A stretch of DNA of 64,000 nt from the NCBI GenBank assembly GCA_022559985.1, contig JAFJTR010000023.1, forward strand, positions 1 to 64,000, written 5' to 3'. Below the pieces are notes generated by a model. That model was given only the letters and a program-made list of their open reading frames with translations, made no database searches and was not told the origin of the DNA. Positions 43,861-55,939 of this stretch are shown here, piece after piece (within the stretch, counting starts at the first letter, position 1; every line of letters starts with the position of its first letter). A program made the position numbers and the translations under genes. The stretch comes from Parastagonospora avenae f. sp. tritici 18332-5. Taxonomy: Eukaryota > Ascomycota > Dothideomycetes > Pleosporales > Phaeosphaeriaceae.

Positions 43861-44198
43861 AACCATCCCGCGCGGGTCTTCTGGGTGTTGGTGGTGCTGA
43901 TGTATATGAAGCTGCATGATTGTGTGCACACAGTTTTGGGGGTGGGGGTGGTGATATTAATGGACTAGGAAAAGTTCGATCGACGGAGATGACAAATAAC
44001 TTTTTTCCCGCTCTTCCACACTGCATCTTTTGACGTGTTTGTTTGATTGAGAGACGAGGTGATGTCGTTGAGTCATAAGGAGGGTGTCTAACATGCGCAA
44101 TTGGTATTTGAATCTAAGATCGCGCTCTCCTCTATCATTCCTTCCAGCATACCAACTTCCCATCCCTCCCCAACCATCCTCCTCCAATTACCTCCCTT
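43861..44198. other. 3' regions of TOM70 and SNF1
   Basis: 338 bp between convergent stop codons. Nothing else recognised. Confidence 0.55.
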
Positions 44199-46939
44199 CT
44201 ACTCCCCACTCAACTGCAAAATCAGCGTACTCGCCACATCCAAGAACGGGAACGGACTCGTAACCACCTTCTCCCCCTCTTTACGACCCGCACCCACCTC
44301 CTCCGTTCTCTCCCTCAGCACACCCTTCCCGCCATCCCTCAACTCCGTGGCCAAATCGTCCGGCAGTGGCTCGCCCTCGTCCAACCGCCTCCACACGCCC
44401 GCCTCGTCGTCCCAGCCATCTTCATGCTGGTGTTGCGGCGACGACGACGACGCGGCCTTGACTTCGCGCACGAGATTGGACACGAGACGCTCGTAGCCCG
44501 CGCACTTGAAGTCGACGACGAAGAACTCGCGGTCGATGCTGTAGAGTTGGATGGAGACGTAGATATAGACGGCCTCGTCGGCTCCGGGGTGGTCGTCGCC
44601 GGTGATCGAGTTGGGTCGGTCGGCGATGGTCATGCTGTCGATGTGGTGGGGCAGGCTTGTTGTGCTGGTGTTGGTGGAGCTGCGGCGGCGGAGACCGGAG
44701 GGGTCGTTTGCGAGGTCGACGCGGGAGGAGCGCGTGGATGAGGGGTGGGCGACGCCGGGAGGGAACATGCCGTCTTTGCGGAAGCGGGCATTGATGACCC
44801 AAGGGTCTTCGGGGATGTGGTAGCCCCAGTCGTTGGTGTGATTGTAGTGCTTCCTCTGGCGGCCACGTTGTTCTCCGGTGTCACCGTTGCGTACAGTCAG
44901 TGGCTCATGTGTGGGTGAGTCGTTGCCCGTTTTCCTCTCATCACCTGAATCGTGGGACGATACTGAAGACCCTGGGGAACGGCTCCGTGACCGTGACCGT
45001 GATCTTGACCTTTCTTGAGATGCATGTGAACCGGTAGGACTGCGCGAGCCTCCCTTGCCACCCGCTTTTCTAATCTTCGGCACCTCCCAGTCGGCACCCA
45101 TGGCTTTCAGTGCCTTGAAGATCGCCAGCATGGCTTCTGCAGGCTGGTTTCTTGATCGGATTCCAAACTGCCACTTGGTCGGCCGGGGCTTCTTCGCGGG
45201 CAGTGAAGTCATTGGTTCGGGTCGGTTCCGTGTGGCATCTGGCAGAGCTCGGAAGTTGGGCTTCAGCCTCCTCGCGGAAATTTGCCGTTGCTCTTCGGTC
45301 TGATCAGGAGTGGGTGGGAGGCCGTCGTGTTCTGGTTTGAACGGCGGTCTTGGGTGGCCTTTCATGTATGCTTTGTGGTATTCTGTGAGACTGCTGGGTA
45401 GGATGGCTACTGTGCTGACAGGACTGCGCACGCTGGCGAGTTGGCTGCTAGCATTTGATCCCTGCCGTGCCCTTTCATGATGGTCTTGAGCTTGCGACGG
45501 TATGCCTTTTGGACGCGATGAGCTATTCAAGATCTGGGGTATTGAGCTGCCCAAGTAGCTTTCATGGTGTGTTGGCGGCGATTGTGCCAGGAAGGGTGCG
45601 AGCTGGCTCTCTTGTGTCATCAATGCTGTGAGACACTGTTAGCCGAAGATGGATCACACGTCAAAGTTAGATCGGATATAACTTACGATTCACCTTCATC
45701 ATCTGGTTCTCCCGCACAATCAAGTACGCATCCTTGATAGCACTCGGCTCATCACGCGCCAGCGCTTCCTGCACATCGTGTTCGGCATAACCCATCGTCT
45801 TTCCAAGTTTCGTCACAACTGTATCGTGCAACTTCTGAACAACCGGTGCAGGTATAGCCGGTGCTATTGCGGTAGGATCGATAGCCTTGTGCGGGTCAAC
45901 GCCGCTGTCGAAGAACTCCTGGACGGGCGGCTCGAGGTAGGGTGCGATGTCCTTGGTGAACCACGGGTCCATGCGGATCTCGCCAATAGTTATGCGATGT
46001 ACCGGATTGACCATGAGCATTTTTTTGATCAGGGATACTGCGCCAGGGGATAGGTAACTCGGTATGCTGTAGTTGCCCGCGGCGATCTTCTTGAACAGTG
46101 TGGGAATGTATTCGTCGTCGAAAGGAAGTCTCCCGACTAGCAGAACGTAGAGAATGACACCGCAACTCCAGACGTCCACTTCTGGTCCGGCATACAGCTT
46201 TCCAGAAATGACCTCGGGGGCAGCGTAGTTGGGGCTACCGCAGCTCGTCTTGAGGAAGTTGCCGTCTGTCATGATGTTGCTCAGGCCAAAGTCGGCAATC
46301 TTGACATTGTATTGGTCGTCCAGCAGCAGGTTTTCGGGTTTCAGGTCGCGATGCACGATCTTGTGTCGATGGCAGTATTCGACGGCGCAGACGATCTGCT
46401 GGAAGAACTTGCGGGCCTTGTCCTCCTGTAGCCTCCCGTTATTGACGATGTAGTCGAACAGCTCGCCGCCCGCGTACTCCAGCACCATGATGATCTCGGT
46501 CGGCGTCGTTATTACAGTATACCTGGGATGTCAGTAAATTCAACCTACACAGATATCTCGCGACTCACAGCTTGATGATGTGTGGATGCCGCAGCAGCTG
46601 CAGATACTGTATCTCGCGCTCAATCCTGCCCGCCATGTCCCGCGTCACCAGTCTCTTGCGATTTATAATCTTCAGGGCGACCTTCTGGCCGCTGACCTGG
46701 TGTGTCGCGAGCTTGACCTTGCCGAACGAGCCCTCGCCCAGCGTCTTCACAATGGTGTACTGCCCCAGGCGCTGGCTGGCTTTGCTGTCCCTGCTCTTGC
46801 TCGCCTGCATGACGGTGGGCGGTGCGACGGGCGGTGTGGTGAAGTCGACAGCCTTGGTGGTGCTGGGCCCTCCCCGCCGCGGGTGCGGCATGGAGATGGA
46901 GAGCTCCTCGAGATCCTCATTGTCGATGGCGGCCGACAT
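44199..46939 (-). CDS. SNF1: AMP-activated protein kinase catalytic subunit Snf1
   Basis: Three exons (46939-46569, 46522-45687, 45625-44199) encode 877 residues. The kinase domain has the Gly loop LGEGSFGKVKL, Lys90 in VALKII, HRDLKPEN (Asp184 region), DFGLSNIM, and the activation loop FLKTSCGSPNYAAPEV with the target Thr near residue 216. A UBA/autoinhibitory segment follows (KLGKTMGYAEHDVQEALARD). The C-terminal regulatory region contains KWQFGIRSRNQPAEAMLAIF and ends VASTLILQLSGE, as expected for the beta/gamma-binding domain. An Arg-Ser repeat tract (SRSRSRSRSRS) sits inside that region. Known role: glucose derepression and cell-wall-degrading enzyme control in fungi. Length is within the range of filamentous-fungal Snf1. 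Confidence 0.97.
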
Positions 46940-48060
46940 GGTTCCGGTGGGATAATTTGGCGCGACAGGCGTAATTTCGCGAGGTCCGAGGTGGTTTGGA
47001 GAGGGTGGAGACGTTTGAGCTCGGAGCTCCGTCGAGCTCTGGGATTGTTGGCGGGGTGTGGAGAAGGGCTGCTGCAGAGATTATGTTAGCATCTGCGACA
47101 CACTGGAACGCCTGGTGCAGGGCCTAGCGGGCGGGAGGGGCGTTGGGGGACAGCATGTGAAGATCTGCATATAAATTTGTTGGGATCCCTCATCTCCCTC
47201 TACGACGGGATTGCGCACCGATTGCCTGGAGGGACGGAGAATTACTGGAGGATTACTTACGTCAGAGCCAGTCGCAGTCGTGGGTCCAGAGAGCTTTGAC
47301 GTGAAAGTCTACCGTGCCTGGGCAGCCTGCCCCGCTGTCGATTATCTCGCGACCACCATCAAAGGGAACTAGGAGTGATGTTTGCGCCAAAGGATCGATT
47401 GAGGCGGGACTCTCAAAGCGTGCTGTACGATAGCACGCGGCCGCGGACTATGACCGATCGGCGGGCGCTTGCAGCATGCGCGTATCGATGGGGGAGTAGA
47501 AATCTTGGACAGCCACAGCCAGCGAAGCCTAGTGGGGCATGCAGCAATTGCCAAACTGGGGACGGTCAGAACTTGTGCGGACTGCTTCAATCGTGCTGTG
47601 AAGTGAAACGCAAGGGGAGTCGGAGACGGGGATAAAGAAATGCGGAGGGGCGGACAAGAGTGACGACGCTGCCAGTCTATCGTGAAGGCCGTGAGGGTCG
47701 CCAGCATTCACTTTAGGCTTTGATGCGGCCCCGAGCCTGAGCTCAACGCCGACAATCGGCTATCGTGGCCTCAATCAGGCCATGCACCCCCAAGCAGCAG
47801 CCACGATGCACCGTAGCGCCCACACGCCACATGCCACAACTCGCTTGACGTATCCTTAAGCTTCACAAGATTTGCACTATCGCACCAGTTCGCATCGGAC
47901 GCTGTCAGCCCTAGGATGTTGACTTGCATATGGCTACGCGACCCTGTGTCCTCGTGATCCGAATCCATGCAATTCTCCTCGCAACCCCATCGCATTTTGA
48001 CTTTCTGATCGGTCGCTGCCTCTCCAATCAGCATTTTCGTGGAGCCATCTCCGCACCACT
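46940..48060. other. SNF1 upstream region, no gene seen
   Basis: 1.1 kb between the SNF1 start and the stop of the MFS gene. ORFs are short and motif-free; most of it is likely SNF1 promoter and 5' UTR. Confidence 0.5.
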
Positions 48061-49769
48061 TCATTTGAAGGCGAGCATCCGTCCGAGTCCGCGCTGCTGG
48101 ACCTCGCGTCTTGCGGCACCGTCTACGTAGACAGCCTCGCCCTCGCTAGTCGAGTCAATATCCTTCCTCTTCGTGCCAAACACCTTCAACAAAACCACCA
48201 TGGCTGCCGCGCTCACGATGCTGGCCACCAAAATTGCAATCATGACCAAGTTGCTCTTGCGGTATCTGCGTGGACCTGGCTTGGCATCTTCAGGCCATCC
48301 AGAGTACAGCGCATACGTGGTCAGGATACTGCCCAAGTTGCCCAATCCAGACACAAGCGCACTGGCGGCGGCCACACCGACTTCACCGTGACGGAGCTGG
48401 AAGATCTCGTTGGACCACGCCATGCAGATGGGTACCGTCGGCCCAAGCCCGAAGCCGACGAGAAGCACTCCTCCATACCGCGTCCAGTCTTTTGCAAAGG
48501 TGGCCATTAGGAGACCGGCGATCTGAATCATGACTGCTCCGCTGAAAAACCATGCGCGGTAGCGGTGGAACCGGTCAGAGAGGGGAGTTACTAACAGAAT
48601 AGCAGCAGCATCCATCTACGTATTTTAGTAAATAATACTGTGTGATGTGTGAAAGACTTACCAGCCAAATGGGCGCGGACAGCAGACTGAGTTGGATGCC
48701 TGTGAGGCTGGGGTTGATGCCCCGAATGATGACCGTAGCATAAGCTTGCGTTCCATTGCCCACTCCCACAACACCAAAGTACATGACAACAAGCGGGTAC
48801 AGTCTCCAGTCGGTGATGATGTGCCAGAGGTCCTTCATGTTCCACATGCTGCGGTTGTAGACTCTGGTAAGATCCTCGTAGTGGACCCTTGCATCCTCGC
48901 CAGTCAAAGCCGGCTTGGTTTGAGGCAGGAACCTCAGCCAGCCACTTCGGTCACGGACTTCGCCTGGTGGAAGTGGTCGGTCGGGAAGCCAGAATAGTAG
49001 TGATACGCCAACAAGGAAGCCGACGATGCCGTAGATCAGGAACATCCATTGGAATCCGACGAGACCTCCTACACCATCCATCTTCTGGAAGCCAGCAGAC
49101 ACCAAGCCCACGACAGCTGCAGAGATCTGAGACGCAGTGAAGTAGCGACCAATACGCTTGCCAGTCCTCGACGGCGGGTAGAAGAGCGTGAGATAGTAAG
49201 ACATGCCCGGCCACATGCCCGCAATGACGATCCCCATGAGGAGTCGTAGCAAGCTGTATCTCATCAGATCCTGCACCTTAATCCAATACTCTCACAACTT
49301 ACTATAAATTCCACGCCGCATTCATCGCAGTCAAACACATCCCAATAATCCCCACACACGTCACAATCCTGCTCATCCACGCATGCGGACTCACCCGCGA
49401 CATGACCAGATTCGACGGCAAGTCGAAAATCACATAGCACACGTAAAACAACGCGAGACCCGTCGATACTTGCTTGGGCGTGATATTCAGCACGGATCCG
49501 AGGTCGTGCTTTTTGTCCAGGTTCATCGTCTGCGCGAGCCCGATGTTGGAGCGGATCGCGGAGCACATGAAATACAGGATCCAGAATGCGGGCAGTATTC
49601 GTCGGTCAAGTTTGCTTTTGCATGTTAATCATCCGTCCTATTTTGTTGTAGATGGACAATATACTCACGCATACACCTTCTCAATCCGATCAATATTGAC
49701 CACCTCAGGCCCGACCTCGACATCCTGGTGCTCTTCGCCAACCTGCAGCTTTCTTCCATCTGATGCCAT
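48061..49769 (-). CDS. MFS transporter, anion:cation symporter (Dal5-like) family
   Basis: Four exons (49769-49669, 49614-49303, 49253-48662, 48615-48061) encode 519 residues with about 12 membrane helices. After a soluble N-terminus comes RRILPAFWILYFMCSAIRSN and IGLAQ, the first-helix signature of the ACS family, then FYVCYVIFDLPSNLVMSRVS and YLLRLLMGIVIAGMWPGMSY. Next are RTGKRIGRYF, a cytoplasmic loop with WNMKDLWHIITDWRLYPLVV, and a second half with VPICMAWSNEIFQLRHGEVG. Relatives carry allantoate, vitamins (biotin, nicotinate, pantothenate) or other organic anions; the substrate cannot be read from sequence. The 49 nt intron 49302-49254 was chosen because it restores YLLRLLMG in frame. 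Divergent from the 50313 gene. Confidence 0.92.
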
Positions 49770-50312
49770 CTTTGACGTGCAAGGCAGAGAGATGGAAGTC
49801 AAATATTGAAAAAGTCGAGCTCAACGACGTAAAGCCGACAGCGGCCGAGATGCCTGTCGCCTCATCTTCCATTCGTCTTTTTTCAGGCGTGGTGGGGTCG
49901 CGCTAGCTGTAGTTTGGGGAAAAGTGTTGATCGCGCCCGCGCGGGATCGTTTCTGCAGAAGTATATTTCGCGAGCGAGGGGTTTGTGCCGAGGAGTTGGA
50001 TGTATGGTCGGGTTTGGCTCCGTGGTAGCGTGACATGAGAGTGTCTTCATGAGTGTCTGCCATTAGCATTTAACATGCAAGTTATGTAAGTTACCTAATA
50101 ATGAAATCACGAATAGTCGCGCAGGGTGCGATGACCGTACGCGGAATTGATTGGAGCGGGATATGTTCCGCTAAGGGTAAGGAGCTTGGACTGAAATAAC
50201 GTTCGTCATCGTTCCTTGAAGAAAGCTGTATCCGCGAGCTTCGGATTGCGCAACACCAACCATTGAAACTCCCTTCCTTCACAGCAATTAACTTTGTCTG
50301 TGTCACATTACA
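49770..50312. promoter_or_regulatory. Shared divergent promoter, MFS and 50313 gene
   Basis: 543 bp between start codons. A minus-strand ORF at 49821-50069 has no motifs. No TATA box recognised. Confidence 0.4.
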
Positions 50313-51020
50313 ATGCTATCAAACACAGTCTTGCGCTCAACGCGCTGCATACGTCCCGCCTTCAGAGCTCCCACACTCCGTCTCCGAGCCTCAAGACCAG
50401 TCTCAACACTCCCCGACCACCCACACATCGTCCGTGCCTCACCCTCCCTACCGTCCCTCCAAGCTAAACATAACATGCAGTACGTGCACAAACACCCAAT
50501 CGATCCATCCACAAACCTCCTCACACTCCTCGCCACAGAACCCCCGAACCAAAAACTCGCAATCGGCACCTGTACTTCCCTCCCCCCCACCCCCCAAAAC
50601 TTCACCCCCAACCCCTCCTTCCTCCGCATCCTCTCCGCCGTCTACGCGCGCCACGCCACCTCCGACCCCGACGTGATCTCGCAAGCCGCCGTGTTCGGCT
50701 CCCCGGGCGGCTTCACCTTATCCCAGCAGCCGATGGATGGCAGTGAGGGGAGTAGTGGGGCGGGCCATGGAGGCTGGATACACGTTAGTGATACGCGCAA
50801 TCCGCCGGATTATGGTCGCATTGCGTGGCCGGAGGATATCATCGGCAGTGTGGAGGTTGATGCGGACGGTGGGTTTACGGATGGGAATGGGCGGTGGCAG
50901 GATAGTGGGACGTATCGGGTTGTTACGCGCGAGGGGGTGTTGGGGCTCACAGGGTATATGAGGGAAAAGGTGGTTGAGGAGTTGGGGAGGATTGAGAAAG
51001 ACATGCAAGCTGCGCAATGA
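50313..51020 (+). CDS. Conserved-looking protein of unknown function, probably mitochondrial
   Basis: An intact single-exon frame of 235 residues. The first 35 residues (MLSNTVLRSTRCIRPAFRAP and TLRLRASRPVST) are rich in Arg, Ser and hydrophobics with no acids, as in a mitochondrial presequence. The body has LAIGTCTSLPPTPQNFTPNP, a Gly-rich middle (GSEGSSGAGHGGWIHVSDTR), PPDYGRIAWPEDIIGSVEVD and a helical C-terminus (REKVVEELGRIEKDMQAAQ). I do not recognise a named domain and see no catalytic motif. The codon use and GC resemble the neighbouring core genes, which supports a real gene. It is divergent from the MFS transporter and convergent with the phosphatase gene. Confidence 0.7.
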   Translation: MLSNTVLRSTRCIRPAFRAPTLRLRASRPVSTLPDHPHIVRASPSLPSLQAKHNMQYVHKHPIDPSTNLLTLLATEPPNQKLAIGTCTSLPPTPQNFTPNPSFLRILSAVYARHATSDPDVISQAAVFGSPGGFTLSQQPMDGSEGSSGAGHGGWIHVSDTRNPPDYGRIAWPEDIIGSVEVDADGGFTDGNGRWQDSGTYRVVTREGVLGLTGYMREKVVEELGRIEKDMQAAQ

Positions 51021-51120
51021 AGAAGTGTGGGCGAGTGTAGGATATGTGCATGTGACATGTGATCTATGGGGTATCAATTCTTCGTCTTCGTCTCCTTCCT
51101 CTCCCTCTTTCTTGCAGTGA

Positions 51121-51691
51121 CTAGCTCAACTCCCCCTTCTCCAGCCTCTCCAAAAACCCCCTCGAAAATCTCACCGCCTGCAAATACGCTTCTTCAAACC
51201 CCTCGTCCCCCCCATAATACGGATCCTCCACCTCCTCCCCCACCTTCCCCCCAAACTCCCCAAACAACATCACCTTCCCAACCCCCTCATCCCCTCCCCT
51301 CCTCTTCACCACCCTCGCTCTCTCCTCCTCCAAATCACTTAAATTCTCCCCATCCATCGCAAGAATATATTCGAACTCATCGAAATCCCTGCCCGCGTCG
51401 AATTTCCGCGCTTTGTGGCGGTACGTGGTTATGCCGTGCGCTTTTAGGGTGCAGAGGGTGCGCCGGTCGGGCGAGGAACCGACGTGGTATGCGCCGGTGC
51501 CGCAGGAGTCGATTGTTTTTATGAGCGGATGGGAAGGGGCGAGGGAGGTGAAGACGCCTTCAGACATTGTTGAGCGGCCTGGGAGGGGAGGGTTAGTCGT
51601 GGTGGGGGAGGAGGGACGAGGTGGGCGTACAGATGTTGCCGAGGCAGACGAAGAGGACGGAGACGGGTTTGGGGGATATGGTATCGGTCAT
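51121..51691 (-). CDS. LTP1: Low-molecular-weight protein tyrosine phosphatase
   Basis: Two exons (51691-51631 and 51578-51121, 52 nt intron) encode 172 residues, normal for the family. The P-loop VLFVCLGNICRSTMSEG carries the catalytic CX5R (Cys16, Arg22); the intron splits the codon just before Arg. Further motifs are SCGTGAYHVGSSPDRRTL, the YILAMDGENLSDL segment, and the general-acid loop DPYYGGDEGFEEAY (Asp139). Known activity: hydrolysis of phosphotyrosine and small phosphate monoesters in the cytosol (yeast Ltp1, fission yeast Stp1). The start is the ATG at 51691 (MTDTISPKPV). Confidence 0.94.
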
Positions 51692-52764
51692 GGTGGATGT
51701 GATGTGAGGGTCGCTGGTTGAGTGAGTGGGTTGTTGTGTGTAGATGCGGGCGTGATGTAGGAAGTTGTGCAATGCGGAATTGGGCCCGGGAGTGCCAAGA
51801 CGCGTGTAGATGCGATCGGCAGGTACGCTTAGGAGCGACCGGTGCTGACAGGATGTCACTGTGATGCAAGTCGTGTGTCCTGCATAAAAAGCGGTTTGCA
51901 TAACATCTTAGAGCTCGTTGTGTAGAACATGTATTTTGACATATAACTTATGTTTACAGGCTTCATGTTGCGAACTACCTTGAGAGTGCTTACGTTGAAT
52001 CGTTTACAAATTGTGCTAACCGGGCCCGAAACTCAGCATGCCTTCTTCACGACCGAGTAATTGAAGCATGCCTTACTCAATTTGTGTACCATTTAAGAAT
52101 CGGCGTTGTAAGCAAGTACACCCCACTTGATGTCAGCCTTGTGATGTGCTCAGCCGCAATTTGACGAGTGCGATGTGGATACCTGGGCATCGAAGTTGAA
52201 GGAGAACGCCACAAAGGCGACGAAGGATTCCCTCAAACTTTTCACCGTTGCCTCCGCAGCAAAGATTGGGCAGGTCGGACGTTTTGAAGCCGTTGCAGAA
52301 ATGATCTCATCGGTTACCGCAAATAGATCGCTAGACAAACTCCACGCGGCTGCTGCGCCATTAGCCACAGCAGGGATCAGTCGCTCGAGTTTCAAGCTGC
52401 ACGGTGGAGCTTGGCATTGGCTGCACCTGAGCGAACGCTGCGGCTGCAGGCGGTGGGCTGAAAACACAGGCTGCGAATATAGAAGCCAGCCTCAGCCCTG
52501 AATGTACACTTGCTCTTGATGCGACGCGTCGTCTCCTGACAGCTCTCCTGCATCTTCCCCCCCCCCCCCCCACTTGCACGACGGTCGTTGCTGTGGTAAA
52601 CACGGAAACGCTATTCGACCCACCATACACATCTGAAACCGTGCGCCAGGCGATCACCACAACACGCGGATCAGCTAGTCTGCGCACCTCCAACGCTGTT
52701 TGGCTACCGAATCTGGAAATCATAGTGCCGCGAAGTCATCGAGGGCGCAGCAACTAGGGAATCC
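51692..52764. other. Chitin synthase upstream region, no gene seen
   Basis: 1.1 kb with no motif-bearing ORF (52175-52501 is open but unrecognised). A run of about 14 C lies near 52557-52571. Likely chitin synthase promoter and leader plus the LTP1 promoter. Confidence 0.45.
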
Positions 52765-55700
52765 ATGAGCAACTACAACAGGCTAGGTGAGTAGCCGACC
52801 CAGCAACCTAGCAACGGATTGCGTCGCACATATGGATGTGCCAAGCTGTCTAGAGATTACTTCCGAACTTTAACTGCTCTTGCCCTCAACCACCAACTAA
52901 CTCTGGTACTGCGCAGGCCCTCAAGGCGGTGCCGACGACGACTACGAAATGGACCCAAGACGACCCATGGGCCGCACGCCCTCACCAGGGCAGCCGCTGC
53001 GAGGCTACCAGCTTGAAGACCGCTATGGCGCATCGCCAGGACCGCTCGAGATCCCCATGGGACCAAATCCAGCAGCAGCCTCAGGCGACAGACTGCCTCT
53101 GCAACCCAGTGTACGTGTTTGCGCATACGGCAGGCTGAATCGCTACGCTGAGCTATGGGCTCACAGCCGGACTGTGAAGTCCCGCGGAGCCATTCAGCAT
53201 ACCCTATGGCGGTGGAGGATGCATAAGGAACATGGCTAATTGTGCAAAGTACTCGGTAGAGAACATCCCCTACGCTGGCGGCAACTACCATGATGACTAC
53301 GATCCGCGCCCCGGCGGTCCTCGCCACGACAGCGATTACTCCTTAGACCCCCAAGCGCATCACGATGCCTACTACAACCAGCCCTACGACCCGTCACCGC
53401 ACGACGAGAGCCCCCACCAAGCGTACGGCACACAGCCAGACCACTACTGGCAAGATGAAGACGCGGGCAGGCCCATGATCCAGGGCCAAAACTCGTATGG
53501 CCCAGATCCGCACGACATGCACGACCACGATATGGACCAACACCCCGAGAACCCGTTCCATGACGAGCCTGCGCCCGCGCCGACACCTGCGCCGATCAAG
53601 CGATGGAAGACGGTCAAGGAGGTCCAGCTGTTCAAGGGCAACTTGGTGCTAGACTGCCCGATCCCACCGCGGTTACTGAATCAGGTACCGCATGCACAGC
53701 CTCCGGAGCGTGACGAGTTCACCCATATGCGTTACTCAGCCGCCACCTGCGATCCTTCAGACTTTGATGCCGAGCGCTTTACGCTGCGCCAGAAGCTGTT
53801 CGCGAAGCCGAGGCATACCGAGCTGTTCATCGTCATCACCATGTACAACGAGGAGGACGAACTGTTCGCGCGCACCATGACTGGTGTAATCAAGAACATC
53901 GAGTACATGAACTCAAGGACGAACAGCAAGACGTGGGGCAAGGACGCGTGGAAGAAGATCGTAGTGTGCGTCGTCAGCGACGGACGTGCTAAAATCAACC
54001 CGCGCACGCGGGCTGTCTTGGCTGCACTCGGTGTTTACCAGGATGGCATCGCTAAACAACAAGTCAACGGGAAGGATGTGACTGCGCATATTTACGAGGT
54101 ATGGTTGCGTTGCACCCAAACTAGTGTCTTGGCTAACATGGATGTAGTACACCACTCAGATGACGCTCGACATCAAGAAGGGTGTCGTTGGCGTTAAGAA
54201 GGGCAACACCCCTGTTCAGATGCTGTTCTGCCTGAAGGAGAAGAACCAGAAGAAGATCAACTCACATCGATGGTTTTTCCAGGCTTTTGGCCAGGTGCTC
54301 GATCCCAACATCTGTGTACTCATCGATGCTGGAACAAAGCCAGGCAAAGACTCCGTCTACCAGCTATGGAAGGCTTTTGATCTCGAGCCCATGTGCGCAG
54401 GCGCTTGCGGTGAGATCAAGGCTATGCTTGTCCACGGCAAAAAGCTGCTGAACCCACTCGTCGCCACTCAAAATTTTGAGTACAAGATGAGTAACATTCT
54501 CGACAAGCCTCTGGAGTCAGCATTCGGTTTCATTACTGTGCTTCCGGGTGCTTTCTCTGCCTACCGCTACGTCGCTCTACAGAACGACAAGACTGGACAG
54601 GGACCGCTGGAGAAGTACTTTGCTGGTGAGAAGATGCACGGTGCCAACGCCGGTATTTTCACAGCCAACATGTACCTTGCCGAGGATCGAATCCTGTGTT
54701 TCGAACTGGTCTCCAAAAGGAATTGTCACTGGATCCTGCAGTACGTCAAGTCTGCTACCGGCGAGACGGACGTGCCTACTACCATGGCCGAGTTCATCAG
54801 TCAGCGTCGTCGTTGGCTTAACGGATCCTTTTTTGCTGCTGTCTACGCTCTGGCTCATTCCTTCGACATCTTCCGCAGCGACCACTCGTTCTTGCGCAAG
54901 ACCATGTTCCTCGTCGAATTCGTCTACCAAACCATCAGCATGCTCTTCGCCTGGTTCGCTCTCGGTAACTTCTTCTTGGTCTTCCGCATTCTCACTGCAT
55001 CGCTTCAAAACGAACTCGGCGTCACTGGAAAGATTTTGTTCATCATCTTCGAATGGCTATACATTGCTGTCCTGATTACATGTTTCATCCTATCGCTTGG
55101 TAATCGACCACAAGGTTCGAACAAGTGGTACATGTCCATGGTGTACTTTTGGTGCATCATCATGTCGTACCTCATGTTCGCTTCGATTTTCATCACCGTC
55201 AGATCCGTGCAAAGCCAGATCCGGAAGAACAATGGTTTCAACGCTGCAGATCTGCTGAAAGATAAGATCTTTGCGACCCTGATCATCTCACTACTCTCGA
55301 CGTATGTGATGTGGCTAGTTGTTTCGATCATCTTCCTGGATCCATGGCACATGTTTACTTCCTTCATCCAGTATCTGCTCATGACGCCGACGTACATCAA
55401 CATTCTCAACGTCTACGCCTTCTGCAACACGCACGATATTACCTGGGGTACCAAGGGTGACGATAAGCCGGAGAAGCTGCCTTCAGTTACCACCAAGGCT
55501 GACGGCAAAGCCGACATTCACGCACCCACCGACGATGCAGACTTGAACACCCAGTACGAGTCCGAACTACACGTCTTCAGCACCAAATGGAAGGAGGACA
55601 AGAAGATTCCATCGCCCTCGGAGAAACAGGAAGACTACTACAAAGGCTTCCGATCTGGTGTCGTGTTGTTCTGGATGTTCTGCAACCTGGCCTTGTCCGC

Positions 55701-55939
55701 TCTTGTACTCCAAGCCGGAGGACTGGAGCTGACTGTCAGCAATCCCGACGAGGCGCAGGAAAAGGCCAACCAGGCATCCACTATTTACCTCGCCGTTGTG
55801 CTTTACAGCGTGGCTGGTCTCGCTGCATTTAGGTTTATTGGAGCCATGTGGTTCTTGGTTGTGCGAATGGTAAGTTCTCTCAAGTCACCTCACTGCGTTT
55901 CACGCTTGCTAACGATGTTGACAGTTCCGTGGTGTCTGA
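52765..55939 (+). CDS. Chitin synthase, division 1 (resembles class III)
   Basis: Five exons (52765-52786, 52917-53110, 53250-54098, 54148-55869, 55925-55939) encode 933 residues. The 22 nt first exon (MSNYNRLG) and 15 nt last exon (FRGV) are chosen by phase and resemblance to fungal chitin synthases. The N-terminus is His/Asp/Pro/Tyr-rich. The chitin synthase N domain has IKRWKTVKEVQLFKGNLVLD and FIVITMYNEEDELFARTMTG; the catalytic core has VLIDAGTKP, AFSAYRY, LAEDRILCFELV and the product-binding QRRRW (residues 574-578). About seven membrane helices follow, then NVYAFCNTHDITWGTKGDDK. It polymerises UDP-GlcNAc into chitin at the plasma membrane. Class III is suggested by the HDITWGTKGDDK segment, but class I cannot be excluded by eye. 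Confidence 0.94.

Noticed and set aside
52175..52501. 108-codon ORF upstream of chitin synthase
   Set aside because: Opening is helical and Ala/Lys-rich but there is no recognisable family or intron partner. Left unannotated inside the promoter region.
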